From Escherichia coli DSM 30083 = JCM 1649 = ATCC 11775 (lineage in GTDB: Bacteria; Pseudomonadota; Gammaproteobacteria; Enterobacterales; Enterobacteriaceae): DNA of 64,000 bases. Made by a program: the position numbers and the translations under genes. The notes under the pieces are model-generated. The model saw only the letters and a program-made list of their open reading frames with translations, did not search any database and was not told where the DNA came from. This document shows positions 27,897-38,247 of the stretch, one piece after another; within the stretch, counting starts at the first letter, position 1, and each line of letters begins with the position of its first letter. The DNA lies in the NCBI RefSeq assembly GCF_003697165.2, contig NZ_CP033091.2:1-64000 (forward strand), read 5' to 3'.

Positions 27897-30800
27897 ATGC
27901 CTGCGAATCACACTCCCACACCGGCTCAGTCATGGATAGTTCGCCTAGCGCGCGTGTGCTGGGAACGTAAGAAACTTAGTGTCATCGTGGTGGTAGCGTC
28001 AGTATCGACTATTTTGCTGGCTGCGCTGACGCCACTGCTGACAAGACAGGCTGTGAATGACGCACTGGCGGGCAATCCGGCCCGCCTGCCGTGGCTGGCC
28101 TGCGGGTTACTGTTGATCGCTTTTTTTGATTTCATCGGTAACTATGTGCGCCGTGGTTATGCCGGGATGCTCTCACTCTGGGTGCAGCATACCCTCAGAG
28201 GACGGGTATTCGACAGTATTCAGAAACTTGACGGCGCAGGCCAGGATGCGCTGCGCACCGGGCAGGTGATTTCACGGACCAACAGCGATCTGCAGCAGGT
28301 GCATACCCTGCTGCAGATGTGCCCGGTGCCGCTGGCAGTGTTCACTTATTACATTGCCGGCATTGCCGTGATGCTGTGGATGTCCCCTGCCATGACGCTT
28401 ATCGTCGTGTGCGTACTGGTATGCCTGGCGATCACCGCGCTTCGTGCGCGTCGTAGGGTCTTCGCGCAAACCGGGCTGGCCTCGGACCAACTGGCGAATC
28501 TCACCGAACATATACGCGAGGTGCTGGCACAGATCTCAGTGGTAAAATCCTGTGTGGCAGAGATGCGTGAAACGCACTGGCTCGATAGGCAGTCGCGGCA
28601 GATTGTGCGTGTACGCATCGGTGCGGTTATCTCGCAGGCGATGCCTGGGGCCACCATGCTGGCGCTACCGGTGCTCGGGCAAATCGTCCTGCTGTGCTAC
28701 GGCGGGTGGTCGGTCATGCACGGGCGGATCGATCTCGGTACCTTCGTTGCATTCGCCAGCTTCCTCGCGATGCTGACCGGGCCAACCCGCGTACTGGCAT
28801 CGTTTCTGGTTATCGCACAGCGCACTCAGGCGTCCGTGGAGCGGGTGTTTGCACTGATCGACACCCGTTCACAGATGGAGGACGGGACGGAGTCGATTAA
28901 CAGTCAGGTTGTCGGACTGGAACTGGAGAATATGAGCTTTGACTACCACCATGGCGACAGACATATCCTCAGCAATATCTCCTTTTCCCTGCGCGCCGGT
29001 GAAACCGTGGCGGTGGTGGGCGCATCGGGTTCAGGAAAATCGACCCTGTTGATGCTACTGGCGCGTTTTTATGATCCCTGCTCCGGAAAGATATGGCTCA
29101 ACACCAGCGAAGGCCGACAAAATCTTCGCGATATCAGACTGGAGGCGCTTCGTCGCCGGGTAGGCATCGTATTTGAAGATGCTTTTCTGTTTGCCGGTAC
29201 GGTGGCGGAAAATATCGCCTATGGCCACCCTCAGGCAACGGCGGACGACATTCGCCGTGCGGCAGCTGCTGCAGGAGCCAGCGATTTTATTAACGCCCTG
29301 CCGAAAGGCTTCGATAGCCTGTTAACCGAACGGGGTACGAATCTTTCCGGCGGGCAGAGGCAGCGAATAGCGCTGGCGCGGGCGCTCATTACTGCACCGG
29401 ACGTGTTAATCCTGGATGATACTACCTCAGCGGTTGATGCTGTTACGGAAGCGGAGATTAATACCGCGCTGGGTCGCTATGCTGACGAAGGGCATATGCT
29501 GCTGGTGATTGCCCGACGGCGTTCAACACTTCAGCTAGCCAGCCGGGTTGTGGTGCTGGATAAGGGCCGTATGGTGGATACCGGAACCCCGGCAGAACTT
29601 GAAGCGCGCTGTCCGGCGTTCCGCGCACTGATGACCGGCGACAGCGATTTTCTGGCCACGTCCCACAATAGCCACAACGAATTGTGGCCGGCTGAACCAG
29701 CGACACAAGACGATGTAACGGATACGGGGGATAAAGGTTTTGTCGCCCGTATGACCCGCGTACCGGAAAATGCAGTACAGCAGGCGCTGGCCGGTAAAGG
29801 TCGCAAAGTCACGTCACTACTGAAGCCTGTGGCGTGGATGTTCGTCATCGCCGCTCTGCTGATCGCACTCGATTCTGCGGCAGGCGTAGGGGTACTGATA
29901 CTGTTGCAGCACGGCATTGACTCCGGTGTCGCCGCAGGCGATATGTCGATCATCGGCCTCTGTGCCCTGCTCGCCCTGTGCCTGGTCATTGTGGGCTGGT
30001 GCAGTTATTCTCTGCAGACGGTCTTCGCCGCCAGAGCGGCGGAATCAGTTCAGCATTCGGTGCGCTTGCGCAGCTTCGGCCATATGCTGCGTCTTGGACT
30101 CCCCTGGCATGAAAAGCATGCCGATTCGCGTCTTACCCGCATGACCGTTGATGTGGACTCTCTCGCCCGCTTTCTGCAAAACGGCCTTGCCGGTGCGGCC
30201 ACCAGTCTGGTGACGATGTTCGCAATCGCCGCCACCATGTTCTGGCTCGACCCGTTCCTGGCGCTGACGGCATTAAGCGCAGTGCCAGTGGCCGCACTGG
30301 CAACCATGATTTATCGCCGCCTCAGTACCCCTGCTTATGCACAGGCACGGCTGGAAATAGGCAAAGTCAACAGCACCCTGCAGGAAAAAGTCTCTGGCCT
30401 GCGTGTCGTGCAATCGCATGGTCAGCAGGAACTGGAGGGCGCCCGGCTGCGCGCGTTATCGGAGCGTTTCCGCGCAACCCGTGTGCGAGCACAAAAATAC
30501 CTTGCAGTCTATTTTCCGTTCCTGACATTCTGCACCGAGGCCTCCTATGCCGCTGTTCTGTTAGTGGGAGCTTCGCAGGTCGCCGCTGGAGAAATGACTG
30601 CCGGGGTACTGGCGGCTTTCTTCCTGTTGCTGGGGCAATTCTATGGGCCAGTGCAGCAGTTATCAGGGATTGTCGACGCCTGGCAGCAGGCGACAGCCAG
30701 CGGCAAACATATTGATGAACTACTGGCGACAGAAGGCACTGAGAACCTCGGGTCCTCTTCGGTCCTCCCTGTCACCGGTGCACTGCATCTTGATGAGGTC

Positions 30801-31556
30801 ACGTTCAGTTATCCCGACAGTCACGAGCCAGCTCTGAACAAACTTACCCTGACGATCCCAGAGGGAATGGTTGTCGCGGTCGTCGGTCGCAGCGGTGCGG
30901 GTAAGTCGACGCTGATTAAGCTGATTGCCGGGTTGTATTTCCCCACGCACGGCAACATCAGAATCGGTGTGCAAATGCTCGATGATGCCTCGCTCACTGA
31001 GTATCGTCGCCAGATTGGGCTTGTCGATCAGGATGTAGCACTGTTTAGTAGTGATATTGCAGAAAACATTCGTTATTCACGGCCATCCGCCACCAATGAA
31101 GACGTTGAAATTGCCTCACAGCGGGCAGGGCTGTATGAGATGGTGTGCAATCTGCCGCAGGGATTCCGGACACCGGTGAATAACGGCGGAGCCGATCTGC
31201 CCGCAGGTCAGCGCCAGTTGATTGCGCTGGCCCGCGCGCAACTGGCGAATGCCCACATCCTGCTGCTCGACGAAGCCACGTCATGTCTGGATCGCACATC
31301 CGAAGAACGACTGATGTCATCGTTAACAGATGTCGTGCATGCCGGGAAGCACTCGGCGCTGATTGTTGCACATCGTCTGACCACCGCGCAACGCTGCGAT
31401 CTGATTGCCGTTATTGATAAGGGGTTACTTGCGGAATACGGAACCCACGAACAGCTGTTATCTGCGGGCGGCCTCTATACCCGCTTATGGCATGACAGCG
31501 TCAGCAGTACTGCTCTCCATCGCCAGCACAACATGAAGGAGGAAACCCCGGGATAG
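27897..31556 (+). CDS. iroC: IroC, salmochelin ABC exporter
   Basis: Fused ABC exporter of 1219 residues containing two complete halves, each a six-helix membrane domain plus an ATPase. It moves salmochelin (and enterobactin) across the inner membrane. Walker A motifs are GASGSGKST (about residue 374) and GRSGAGKST (about 999). ABC signatures are LSGGQRQR and the variant LPAGQRQL, so one composite site is probably degenerate. Walker B motifs are VLILDDTTSAV and ILLLDEATSCL. The start at 27897 has GGAGGAGG just upstream; the frame is open from 27771, but the extra 42 residues lack family support. Confidence 0.95.
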   Translation: MPANHTPTPAQSWIVRLARVCWERKKLSVIVVVASVSTILLAALTPLLTRQAVNDALAGNPARLPWLACGLLLIAFFDFIGNYVRRGYAGMLSLWVQHTLRGRVFDSIQKLDGAGQDALRTGQVISRTNSDLQQVHTLLQMCPVPLAVFTYYIAGIAVMLWMSPAMTLIVVCVLVCLAITALRARRRVFAQTGLASDQLANLTEHIREVLAQISVVKSCVAEMRETHWLDRQSRQIVRVRIGAVISQAMPGATMLALPVLGQIVLLCYGGWSVMHGRIDLGTFVAFASFLAMLTGPTRVLASFLVIAQRTQASVERVFALIDTRSQMEDGTESINSQVVGLELENMSFDYHHGDRHILSNISFSLRAGETVAVVGASGSGKSTLLMLLARFYDPCSGKIWLNTSEGRQNLRDIRLEALRRRVGIVFEDAFLFAGTVAENIAYGHPQATADDIRRAAAAAGASDFINALPKGFDSLLTERGTNLSGGQRQRIALARALITAPDVLILDDTTSAVDAVTEAEINTALGRYADEGHMLLVIARRRSTLQLASRVVVLDKGRMVDTGTPAELEARCPAFRALMTGDSDFLATSHNSHNELWPAEPATQDDVTDTGDKGFVARMTRVPENAVQQALAGKGRKVTSLLKPVAWMFVIAALLIALDSAAGVGVLILLQHGIDSGVAAGDMSIIGLCALLALCLVIVGWCSYSLQTVFAARAAESVQHSVRLRSFGHMLRLGLPWHEKHADSRLTRMTVDVDSLARFLQNGLAGAATSLVTMFAIAATMFWLDPFLALTALSAVPVAALATMIYRRLSTPAYAQARLEIGKVNSTLQEKVSGLRVVQSHGQQELEGARLRALSERFRATRVRAQKYLAVYFPFLTFCTEASYAAVLLVGASQVAAGEMTAGVLAAFFLLLGQFYGPVQQLSGIVDAWQQATASGKHIDELLATEGTENLGSSSVLPVTGALHLDEVTFSYPDSHEPALNKLTLTIPEGMVVAVVGRSGAGKSTLIKLIAGLYFPTHGNIRIGVQMLDDASLTEYRRQIGLVDQDVALFSSDIAENIRYSRPSATNEDVEIASQRAGLYEMVCNLPQGFRTPVNNGGADLPAGQRQLIALARAQLANAHILLLDEATSCLDRTSEERLMSSLTDVVHAGKHSALIVAHRLTTAQRCDLIAVIDKGLLAEYGTHEQLLSAGGLYTRLWHDSVSSTALHRQHNMKEETPG

Positions 31557-31659
31557 TTACTGGACACGTAATGTATTAAAAACACAGTCAGAAGCGGCGG
31601 TACCGTGAATAGCCGCTTTAATTATTTATACTGACATCCTTAATTTTTAAAGAGTATGA

Positions 31660-32889
31660 ATGCTGAACATGCAACAACATCTCTCTGCTATCGCCAGCCT
31701 GCGCAACCAACTGGCAGCGGGCCACATTGCTAACCTTACTGACTTCTGGCGCGAAGCTGAGTCGCTGAATGTTCCTCTTGTGACGCCAGTCGAAGGAGCG
31801 GAAGATGAGCGAGAAGTGACCTTTCTGTGGCGCGCCCGACATCCTCTGCAGGGCGTTTATCTGCGTCTGAACCGGGTGACGGATAAAGAGCACGTAGAAA
31901 AAGGAATGATGAGCGCCCTTCCCGAAACGGATATCTGGACACTGACACTGCGTTTACCCGCAAGTTACTGCGGCTCCTATTCGCTGCTGGAAATCCCCCC
32001 CGGCACTACGGCTGAGACGATTGCACTGTCCGGAGGCCGTTTTGCCACCCTTGCCGGAAAGGCCGATCCGCTAAACAAAATGCCGGAGATCAACGTTCGG
32101 GGAAACGCAAAGGAATCAGTGCTGACACTTGATAAAGCTCCCGCCCTGTCGGAATGGAACGGCGGCTTCCACACCGGACAACTGCTTACCTCCATGCGCA
32201 TTATCGCCGGGAAATCTCGCCAGGTTCGGCTCTATATTCCGGATGTTGATATTTCTCAGCCCCTCGGGCTGGTCGTGCTGCCCGATGGTGAAACCTGGTT
32301 TGATCACCTTGGCGTATGCGCGGCAATTGACGCCGCCATAAATAATGGGCGCATCGTGCCCGTGGCTGTACTGGGCATTGACAACATTAATGAACATGAA
32401 CGCACTGAGATACTCGGCGGGCGCAGCAAACTGATAAAGGATATCGCCGGACATCTGCTGCCGATGATTCGCGCTGAACAACCGCAGCGTCAGTGGGCAG
32501 ACCGTTCGCGCACAGTGCTGGCCGGGCAGAGCCTCGGCGGGATCAGTGCGCTAATGGGGGCTCGTTACGCACCGGAAACGTTCGGTCTGGTGCTCAGCCA
32601 CTCTCCTTCAATGTGGTGGACGCCAGAAAGAACCAGTCGACCAGGCTTGTTCAGCGAAACCGATACCTCATGGGTGAGTGAGCATCTGCTTTCTGCCCCA
32701 CCGCAGGGCGTACGTATCAGCCTGTGCGTGGGATCGCTGGAAGGTTCGACAGTGCCTCACGTTCAGCAGCTTCACCAGCGGCTGATTACCGCTGGCGTCG
32801 AAAGCCATTGCGCAATCTACACCGGTGGTCACGATTACGCATGGTGGCGCGGTGCACTGATTGACGGGATTGGTTTACTACAGGGTTGA
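31660..32889 (+). CDS. iroD: IroD, cytoplasmic salmochelin/enterobactin esterase
   Basis: Fes-like esterase of 409 residues. It cleaves the trilactone of ferric salmochelin and enterobactin in the cytoplasm to release iron. The N-terminal Fes domain (about 1-150) is followed by an alpha/beta-hydrolase with the nucleophile elbow GQSLGG near residue 290 and a C-terminal catalytic His in GGHDYAWWR. There is no signal peptide, in keeping with a cytoplasmic site. It follows iroC by about 100 bases, including a short AT-rich spacer that may carry a weak terminator or promoter. Confidence 0.95.
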   Translation: MLNMQQHLSAIASLRNQLAAGHIANLTDFWREAESLNVPLVTPVEGAEDEREVTFLWRARHPLQGVYLRLNRVTDKEHVEKGMMSALPETDIWTLTLRLPASYCGSYSLLEIPPGTTAETIALSGGRFATLAGKADPLNKMPEINVRGNAKESVLTLDKAPALSEWNGGFHTGQLLTSMRIIAGKSRQVRLYIPDVDISQPLGLVVLPDGETWFDHLGVCAAIDAAINNGRIVPVAVLGIDNINEHERTEILGGRSKLIKDIAGHLLPMIRAEQPQRQWADRSRTVLAGQSLGGISALMGARYAPETFGLVLSHSPSMWWTPERTSRPGLFSETDTSWVSEHLLSAPPQGVRISLCVGSLEGSTVPHVQQLHQRLITAGVESHCAIYTGGHDYAWWRGALIDGIGLLQG

Positions 32890-32973
32890 GTTGACCCACA
32901 AACACTTTCAGGAAACGGTACAGACTTCCTGAATAAATCAAATAGTCACCTGCGGAAAAGGAATAATCATCAG

Positions 32974-33930
32974 ATGTATGCCCGCGAGTATCGCTCAACA
33001 CGCCCGCATAAAGCGATTTTCTTTCATCTTTCTTGCCTCACCCTTATCTGTAGTGCGCAAGTTTATGCGAAGCCGGATATGCGGCCACTGGGGCCGAATA
33101 TAGCCGATAAAGGCTCCGTGTTTTACCATTTCAGCGTCACCTCTTTCGACTCTGTCGATGGCACACGCCATTATCGGGTATGGACGGCCGTGCCGAATAC
33201 AACCGCACCGGCATCGGGTTACCCGATTTTATATATGCTTGACGGTAACGCAGTTATGGATCGCCTGGATGACGAACTGCTCAAACAATTGTCAGAAAAA
33301 ACACCGCCAGTGATCGTGGCTGTCGGGTATCAGACCAACCTCCCTTTCGATCTCAATAGCAGGGCTTACGACTATACGCCAGCAGCAGAAAGCAGAAAAA
33401 CAGATCTCCACTCAGGGCGTTTTAGCCGTAAGAGTGGTGGCAGCAACAACTTCCGCCAGTTACTGGAAACGCGTATTGCCCCAAAAGTGGAACAGGGACT
33501 GAATATCGATCGGCAACGCCGCGGCTTATGGGGGCACTCCTACGGCGGCCTCTTCGTGCTGGATTCCTGGCTGTCCTCCTCTTACTTCCGGTCGTACTAC
33601 AGCGCCAGCCCGTCGTTGGGCAGAGGTTATGATGCTTTGCTAAGCCGCGTTACGGCGGTTGAGCCTCTGCAATTCTGCGCCAAACACCTGGCGATAATGG
33701 AAGGCTCGGCGACACAGGGTGATAACCGGGAAACGCATGCTGTCGGGGTGCTGTCGAAAATTCATACCACCCTCACTATACTGAAAGATAAAGGCGTCAA
33801 TGCCGTATTTTGGGATTTCCCCAACCTAGGACACGGGCCGATGTTCAATGCCTCCTTTCGCCAGGCACTGTTAGATATCAGTGGTGAAAACGCAAATTAC
33901 ACAGCAGGTTGTCATGAGTTAAGCCACTAA
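32974..33930 (+). CDS. iroE: IroE, periplasmic salmochelin hydrolase
   Basis: Periplasmic, membrane-anchored serine hydrolase of 318 residues that linearises salmochelin before export. The N terminus (HKAIFFHLSCLTLICSAQVYA) is an uncleaved anchor. The catalytic Ser189 in GHSYGG and His287 in NLGHGPM are exactly where the characterised enzyme has them. The lone Ser-His dyad is typical of IroE. It ends 44 bases before the convergent iroN stop, with a terminator between. Confidence 0.95.
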   Translation: MYAREYRSTRPHKAIFFHLSCLTLICSAQVYAKPDMRPLGPNIADKGSVFYHFSVTSFDSVDGTRHYRVWTAVPNTTAPASGYPILYMLDGNAVMDRLDDELLKQLSEKTPPVIVAVGYQTNLPFDLNSRAYDYTPAAESRKTDLHSGRFSRKSGGSNNFRQLLETRIAPKVEQGLNIDRQRRGLWGHSYGGLFVLDSWLSSSYFRSYYSASPSLGRGYDALLSRVTAVEPLQFCAKHLAIMEGSATQGDNRETHAVGVLSKIHTTLTILKDKGVNAVFWDFPNLGHGPMFNASFRQALLDISGENANYTAGCHELSH

Positions 33931-33932
33931 AC

Positions 33933-33956
33933 ACTGCCCGCTTTTACGCGGGCAGT
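33933..33956. terminator. Shared terminator between iroE and iroN
   Basis: Perfect 8-bp stem ACTGCCCG/CGGGCAGT with loop CTTTTACG, placed between two convergent stops. It has no long T-run on either side but is well placed to end both transcripts. Confidence 0.7.
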
Positions 33957-33974
33957 ACGCCTGAAACACTACGA

Positions 33975-36152
33975 TCAGAATGATGCGGTAACTCCGGCAT
34001 AGTAAGCCCGGCCTGGCTCGTTATAGGTATTCGCCCCTTCAGAAGATCGGAAGATCTGTTTATTGAGGATATTACTGACGCCGACATTAAGACGCAGATT
34101 TTTATTAATATCGTAATTGAAGTTCGTCCCCACCAGTGAATAAGCGCCCAGCTCTTTACCTGACAGACCGCCAGTATCTTCACTGCGGGTTTCCGCATGA
34201 GTACGCGGTTTTTGTCTGCCATATAACGTCCAGTTGACGCTGGCAGAAAACGCCTGGGTGATGGTCCAGTTAAGCGAGTTATTGATAGTATATTTCGGGA
34301 TGACCGACAGAGGATTACCGGTGTCTTTTTGCTCCGAAGTGATCATCCATGTGGCATTGGTATTCCAGTTCAGACGATCTTTCACCAGTGGGAAAGACAT
34401 ACTGGCTTCGATACCGTCCACCAGAGCTTTCCCGCCATTCTGCCACTTGAGGATATATGCGCCTGAAGCGGTTTGCCCGATAACGTTATCCCCGGCCACG
34501 ATCTTATTCTGGTAATCATTGCGGAAGTAGGTCACACTTGCGTGGTAATCTTCCCAGGTGAACTCCAGCCCAATTTCTTTATTGACGCTGATTTCCGGAT
34601 CGAGATCTTTATTACCGATCAGGTAGCACCCGCCTGATGTAATATCTTTTGGACAGCCATTGCCTTTCGAGTAGAGCAGATAGCCTTCACTGGATTGATA
34701 CAGGTTTGGGGCTTTAAAGGTTCGGGCAACCCCTGCTTTGACTTTGAAATAATCGCCCAATTCCTGCGAAAGATTCAGACTGGGGCTGAAGTTCCCGCCG
34801 GAGTCGCTGAGATAATCAAAGCGCAGGCCGGGAATGATATTCGTGCCAGGAACCGGCTCAATGTTATCTTCAATATACAGCGCACTGATTTGAGAATGAT
34901 TTTTACTGCTGCGATCCGCAGCAGAGCCAGAAATACCGCTGATATCACTGTCATTCACCGTCAGGCTGGTAGAGGAAGGATCATCGAGCTTATCGCGGTT
35001 CCACTCTGCACCAACGGTCAGCGTTTGATCAACCATCACATTCAAAGGAATATTAAGCTCGCCGCTGGTTCGCCAGGAACTCAGGCGATTGGTCGTAAAC
35101 TTTTCACCCGCTAAAATACGCCCTTCACCACCGCCGGATAATCCTTCATTCATGCGGGTATTATTGGTTTTCTCGTAATAAACACCAAAGCGACTTTGTC
35201 CCCAGTCCCAGATACCATTATGCGTAATGCCATAATTCTGTCGGTACAGGCGGTTCGTCTCTTTGCCGGATTTTGCCAGGCTTTCGGTAACTGCACTGGA
35301 AGAACTGTTTTGCGTATCGCCCGCATAGATATTCCCCTGGCGGCTATATCCGGCTTCGAAATCGAGAATCTGCTGCGGATTTAATTTCCACGAGACAACG
35401 CCGTTAATATCTTTGTTACGTACCCCTTCATGCCCGGCTGCGTTTTTCGTACCGACCGGAGAATTAATATCCCAACTGTCAGCATCCGTTTTATTCAGGT
35501 TACCATACAAACGCGTGGTAAGAGCATTACCAGCCAGAGGCCCACTAAGGCTGAAATTGGCGCGACGCGTAGCGCCCTCATCGCTACTTTCCGGCTGATT
35601 GGTGTATAACGACAGCGAACCGTGCCAGTCGTTGGTGGGACGTTTGGTAATGATGTTCACCACCCCCCCGGCTGCCCCCGAACCGTAGCGCGCCGCCGCA
35701 GGGCCGCGGATCACTTCAATACGCTCAACCTGTTCCGGTGGCACCCAGTTGGTGTCACCGCGGGTATCACGCTCTCCACGCCAGCTATAACGCACGGAGT
35801 TACGTGACGTCACCGGTACACCATCAATTAAAATTAAGGTGTTTTCCGGCCCCATACCTCGAATATCGATCTGGCGGTTATTACCGCGTGTGCCCGAGGC
35901 GCTATTGCCGGTAAGATTGACACCAGGCATTTTACGAATAATATCTGAAAGGTCGTTTACCGGAGGGGTCTTTTTAATATCCTCGCTGGTAATAACCGAC
36001 ACGCCCGGCTGCTGTTTTAATACCTGCTCAGCGGTGGCTTCCACCACCAGAGTCTCGTCATTATCATCGTCGGAGGATTTGGCTACTGATATCTGGCTAT
36101 TCAACCCAACCAGGAGCACAGTTAGCGACCAGAGGATTTTGTTAATTCTCAT
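33975..36152 (-). CDS. iroN: IroN, TonB-dependent salmochelin receptor
   Basis: Outer-membrane receptor of 725 residues for ferric salmochelins and related catecholates. A signal peptide of about 24 residues (ending NSQISVA) is followed by a TonB box (ETLVV, residues 33-37). The plug domain includes DLSDIIRKMPGVNLTG and RGMGPENTLILIDGVPV. A 22-strand barrel ends in the C-terminal Phe of AGVTASF. It is transcribed towards iroE from its own Fur box. IroN also serves as an invasin and as the microcin E492/M receptor in related strains. Confidence 0.97.
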   Translation of the reverse strand: MRINKILWSLTVLLVGLNSQISVAKSSDDDNDETLVVEATAEQVLKQQPGVSVITSEDIKKTPPVNDLSDIIRKMPGVNLTGNSASGTRGNNRQIDIRGMGPENTLILIDGVPVTSRNSVRYSWRGERDTRGDTNWVPPEQVERIEVIRGPAAARYGSGAAGGVVNIITKRPTNDWHGSLSLYTNQPESSDEGATRRANFSLSGPLAGNALTTRLYGNLNKTDADSWDINSPVGTKNAAGHEGVRNKDINGVVSWKLNPQQILDFEAGYSRQGNIYAGDTQNSSSSAVTESLAKSGKETNRLYRQNYGITHNGIWDWGQSRFGVYYEKTNNTRMNEGLSGGGEGRILAGEKFTTNRLSSWRTSGELNIPLNVMVDQTLTVGAEWNRDKLDDPSSTSLTVNDSDISGISGSAADRSSKNHSQISALYIEDNIEPVPGTNIIPGLRFDYLSDSGGNFSPSLNLSQELGDYFKVKAGVARTFKAPNLYQSSEGYLLYSKGNGCPKDITSGGCYLIGNKDLDPEISVNKEIGLEFTWEDYHASVTYFRNDYQNKIVAGDNVIGQTASGAYILKWQNGGKALVDGIEASMSFPLVKDRLNWNTNATWMITSEQKDTGNPLSVIPKYTINNSLNWTITQAFSASVNWTLYGRQKPRTHAETRSEDTGGLSGKELGAYSLVGTNFNYDINKNLRLNVGVSNILNKQIFRSSEGANTYNEPGRAYYAGVTASF

Positions 36153-36248
36153 ACCTATTCCCTAATAAATGCCTAACTTAAAATGTTTGATCGTTAAGCT
36201 CACATCCTTGCCAGATATTTTTTACTGCCATTATTGTTTTTATATAAG

Positions 36249-36267
36249 AATGATAATTAATATCATT
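36249..36267 (-). promoter_or_regulatory. Fur box upstream of iroN
   Basis: AATGATA-ATTAA-TATCATT is an inverted repeat resembling the Fur operator, about 100 bases before the iroN ATG on the divergent side. Between this point and 37004 I see no gene that I can support. A minus-strand frame at 36884-37084 and a plus-strand frame at 36448-36675 have no recognisable content. Confidence 0.65.
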
Positions 36268-37004
36268 TAGCAAAAAAAAACAATCCCTCACAAGATAAAT
36301 ATATCGATTTTTCATAAATATCAAATTGATATATAACATATGTTTTTTATTTCATTGCACTTGTCGATCATCGGGAATTTTGTCACAATTTCTCACGGAT
36401 AGTGTTCACATTGTTTCTGACCTGCATTTCAGGCGCGGGCGCTGCTTATGTATATAAGGGCCTGTGGTCGACGAATCAGCATAATCAGATCTTCCTGCGA
36501 GCAATTTCTTTCAGCGTATCAGGCAGCACTATCGGATTATCTACGAGCGTTTTTGATTCACATTGTGTGTGAAACTTCATACATCATGATTCGCTTTCCC
36601 TACTCAGTTCTGATGATTGTTTTTTATTCTATTAACACGGAGTTAAGATTCTACCCTCGGTGTCCTCATTATTAATGAGGAATGCTACCTATCTAAAAAC
36701 TGACCGAAACTTTGGGGCATCCCTGGAGGTTTCCAAGGAGAAAAAGGTGACAGTGATAGTGCCACATTGTGAGGAAATTCCTGAGAAACTCCTGGTTCAC
36801 ACACATAATTCAGGAGTTTGCCATAGATAGTAACCAATTGTTTTATATTTTAAGACCATTAAATACGCGGCTACGATAGCGCTTTATATAATCATAAACT
36901 GTAGAGATAAAATATCTGCTTCTCTGATAACACTAATTGAGTGTCTTAAACTAAGTAATTTCATTTTTCCCCCTTTAAAAGCAATATATGTGCAATAGTT
37001 GAAG

Positions 37005-38039
37005 TTAAAGCTGTGCTGCCAGAGTTGATAATAATTGTTCTGTCTGTTGCCATGATATGCATTCATCAGTAACAGACTGACCATACTCTAGCGGAAAACT
37101 ATCGGATTGTTTTCCATCTTGTAAAAAGCTTTCCACCATAATGCCAGCTACATATCCTGGTATTTTTTTCCGATTATCTATAACTTGACGTGCAACGGAA
37201 ATTTGCCGTTTAGCCACTTTACCGCTATTACCATGGCTACAATCAATTATCAGACGATGGTTAATACCCTCATCATGCATTAATTTCACTGCCTTAGTTA
37301 TATCAGACAAACCATAGTTAGGTTCTCTACCTCCACGTAATATTAGATGTCCATGTGGATTGCCATCGGTTAATAGTGTAGATATACTATTTGTTAAAGA
37401 TGTCATATATACAATATGTTGTTCACGGGCTGCAATAATAGCGTCAATAGCTAAGTTAATATTTCCATCAGTACTGTTTTTAAATCCAACTGGACAATGT
37501 AAACCAGACGCAAGTTGACGATGCGTTTGTGATTCAGTGGTTCTGGCACCAATAGCACCCCAACATATTAAATCAGCAATATAGGGAGTAAGAAAAGGAT
37601 CGAGGAATTCTGTAGCGGTTGCGACACGCATCGTTGTGATTGAAGACAAACACTGGCGAGCATATCGTATCCCTTTCTCAACATCATAACTTCCATTTAG
37701 ATCAGGATCATGCATTATTCCCTTCCAGCCTTTACGGGTTCGAGGTTTCTCAAAATAAGTGCGCATTACAATGTACATTTTCGATAAGTACTTATTCTGT
37801 AATACGAACAATCGCTTCGCATAATCAACTGCGGCCTGAACGTCATGGATTGAGCATGGACCAACAATCACAAGTAAGCGAGGATCTTTTCCCAGCAAAA
37901 TATTCGCTATAATATCTCGTTGCAGAGAGATCCATGTTACGGTTTCTTCCGATACTGCGATTTCTTTATGAATCTCGCCCACAGTGGGTAAACTGCCAAG
38001 CAACTTCCCGCGGTAGATTAATTTACTAGCTGACTGCAT
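37005..38039 (-). CDS. Plasmid-borne DAHP synthase (AroF/G/H family)
   Basis: Class I 3-deoxy-D-arabino-heptulosonate-7-phosphate synthase, first enzyme of the shikimate pathway that leads to chorismate and hence catechol siderophores. The 344 residues carry the metal ligand Cys62 in GPCSIHD, the PEP/E4P site GARTTESQTHR (164-174) and VGFKNSTDG, LRGGREPNY, and IIDCSHGNSGK. The N-terminal extension used for feedback inhibition is present, but residues 147-153 read DPFLTPY where AroF/G have D-P/M-I-T-P-Q-Y. The proline equivalent to AroG Pro150, a known feedback-resistance position, is therefore changed. ATG at 38039 follows GGAGA. It is low in GC compared with chromosomal aro genes. It probably feeds iroB-dependent salmochelin production. 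Confidence 0.9.
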   Translation of the reverse strand: MQSASKLIYRGKLLGSLPTVGEIHKEIAVSEETVTWISLQRDIIANILLGKDPRLLVIVGPCSIHDVQAAVDYAKRLFVLQNKYLSKMYIVMRTYFEKPRTRKGWKGIMHDPDLNGSYDVEKGIRYARQCLSSITTMRVATATEFLDPFLTPYIADLICWGAIGARTTESQTHRQLASGLHCPVGFKNSTDGNINLAIDAIIAAREQHIVYMTSLTNSISTLLTDGNPHGHLILRGGREPNYGLSDITKAVKLMHDEGINHRLIIDCSHGNSGKVAKRQISVARQVIDNRKKIPGYVAGIMVESFLQDGKQSDSFPLEYGQSVTDECISWQQTEQLLSTLAAQL

Positions 38040-38087
38040 CTTGTCTCCTAAAAGCGCTATTTCAGACCATCAGTTGCACACAGTAGA

Positions 38088-38102
38088 TGATAATGATAAT
38101 CA
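38088..38102 (-). promoter_or_regulatory. Fur box upstream of the DAHP synthase
   Basis: TGATAATGATAATCA matches the Fur 7-1-7 operator (TGATAATnATTATCA) at 14 of 15 positions, about 50-60 bases upstream of the DAHP synthase ATG. It is placed to repress that gene under iron-replete conditions. Confidence 0.75.
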
Positions 38103-38247
38103 TTTACTGTATAATTGGCAATATATGGGGATTCATAGTCATTTCTGAGATAATATACGTTAGGCCTTCTCTCCCGTACGGAAATCACTTGTTTTCCGTA
38201 AATTACCTGAATCTTAATCCCTGAGCTGCGGCTAGCTGTGGAACTCA

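Noticed and set aside
36448..36675. 75-codon plus-strand frame upstream of iroN
   Set aside because: It has no ribosome site, no motif and no neighbour logic.
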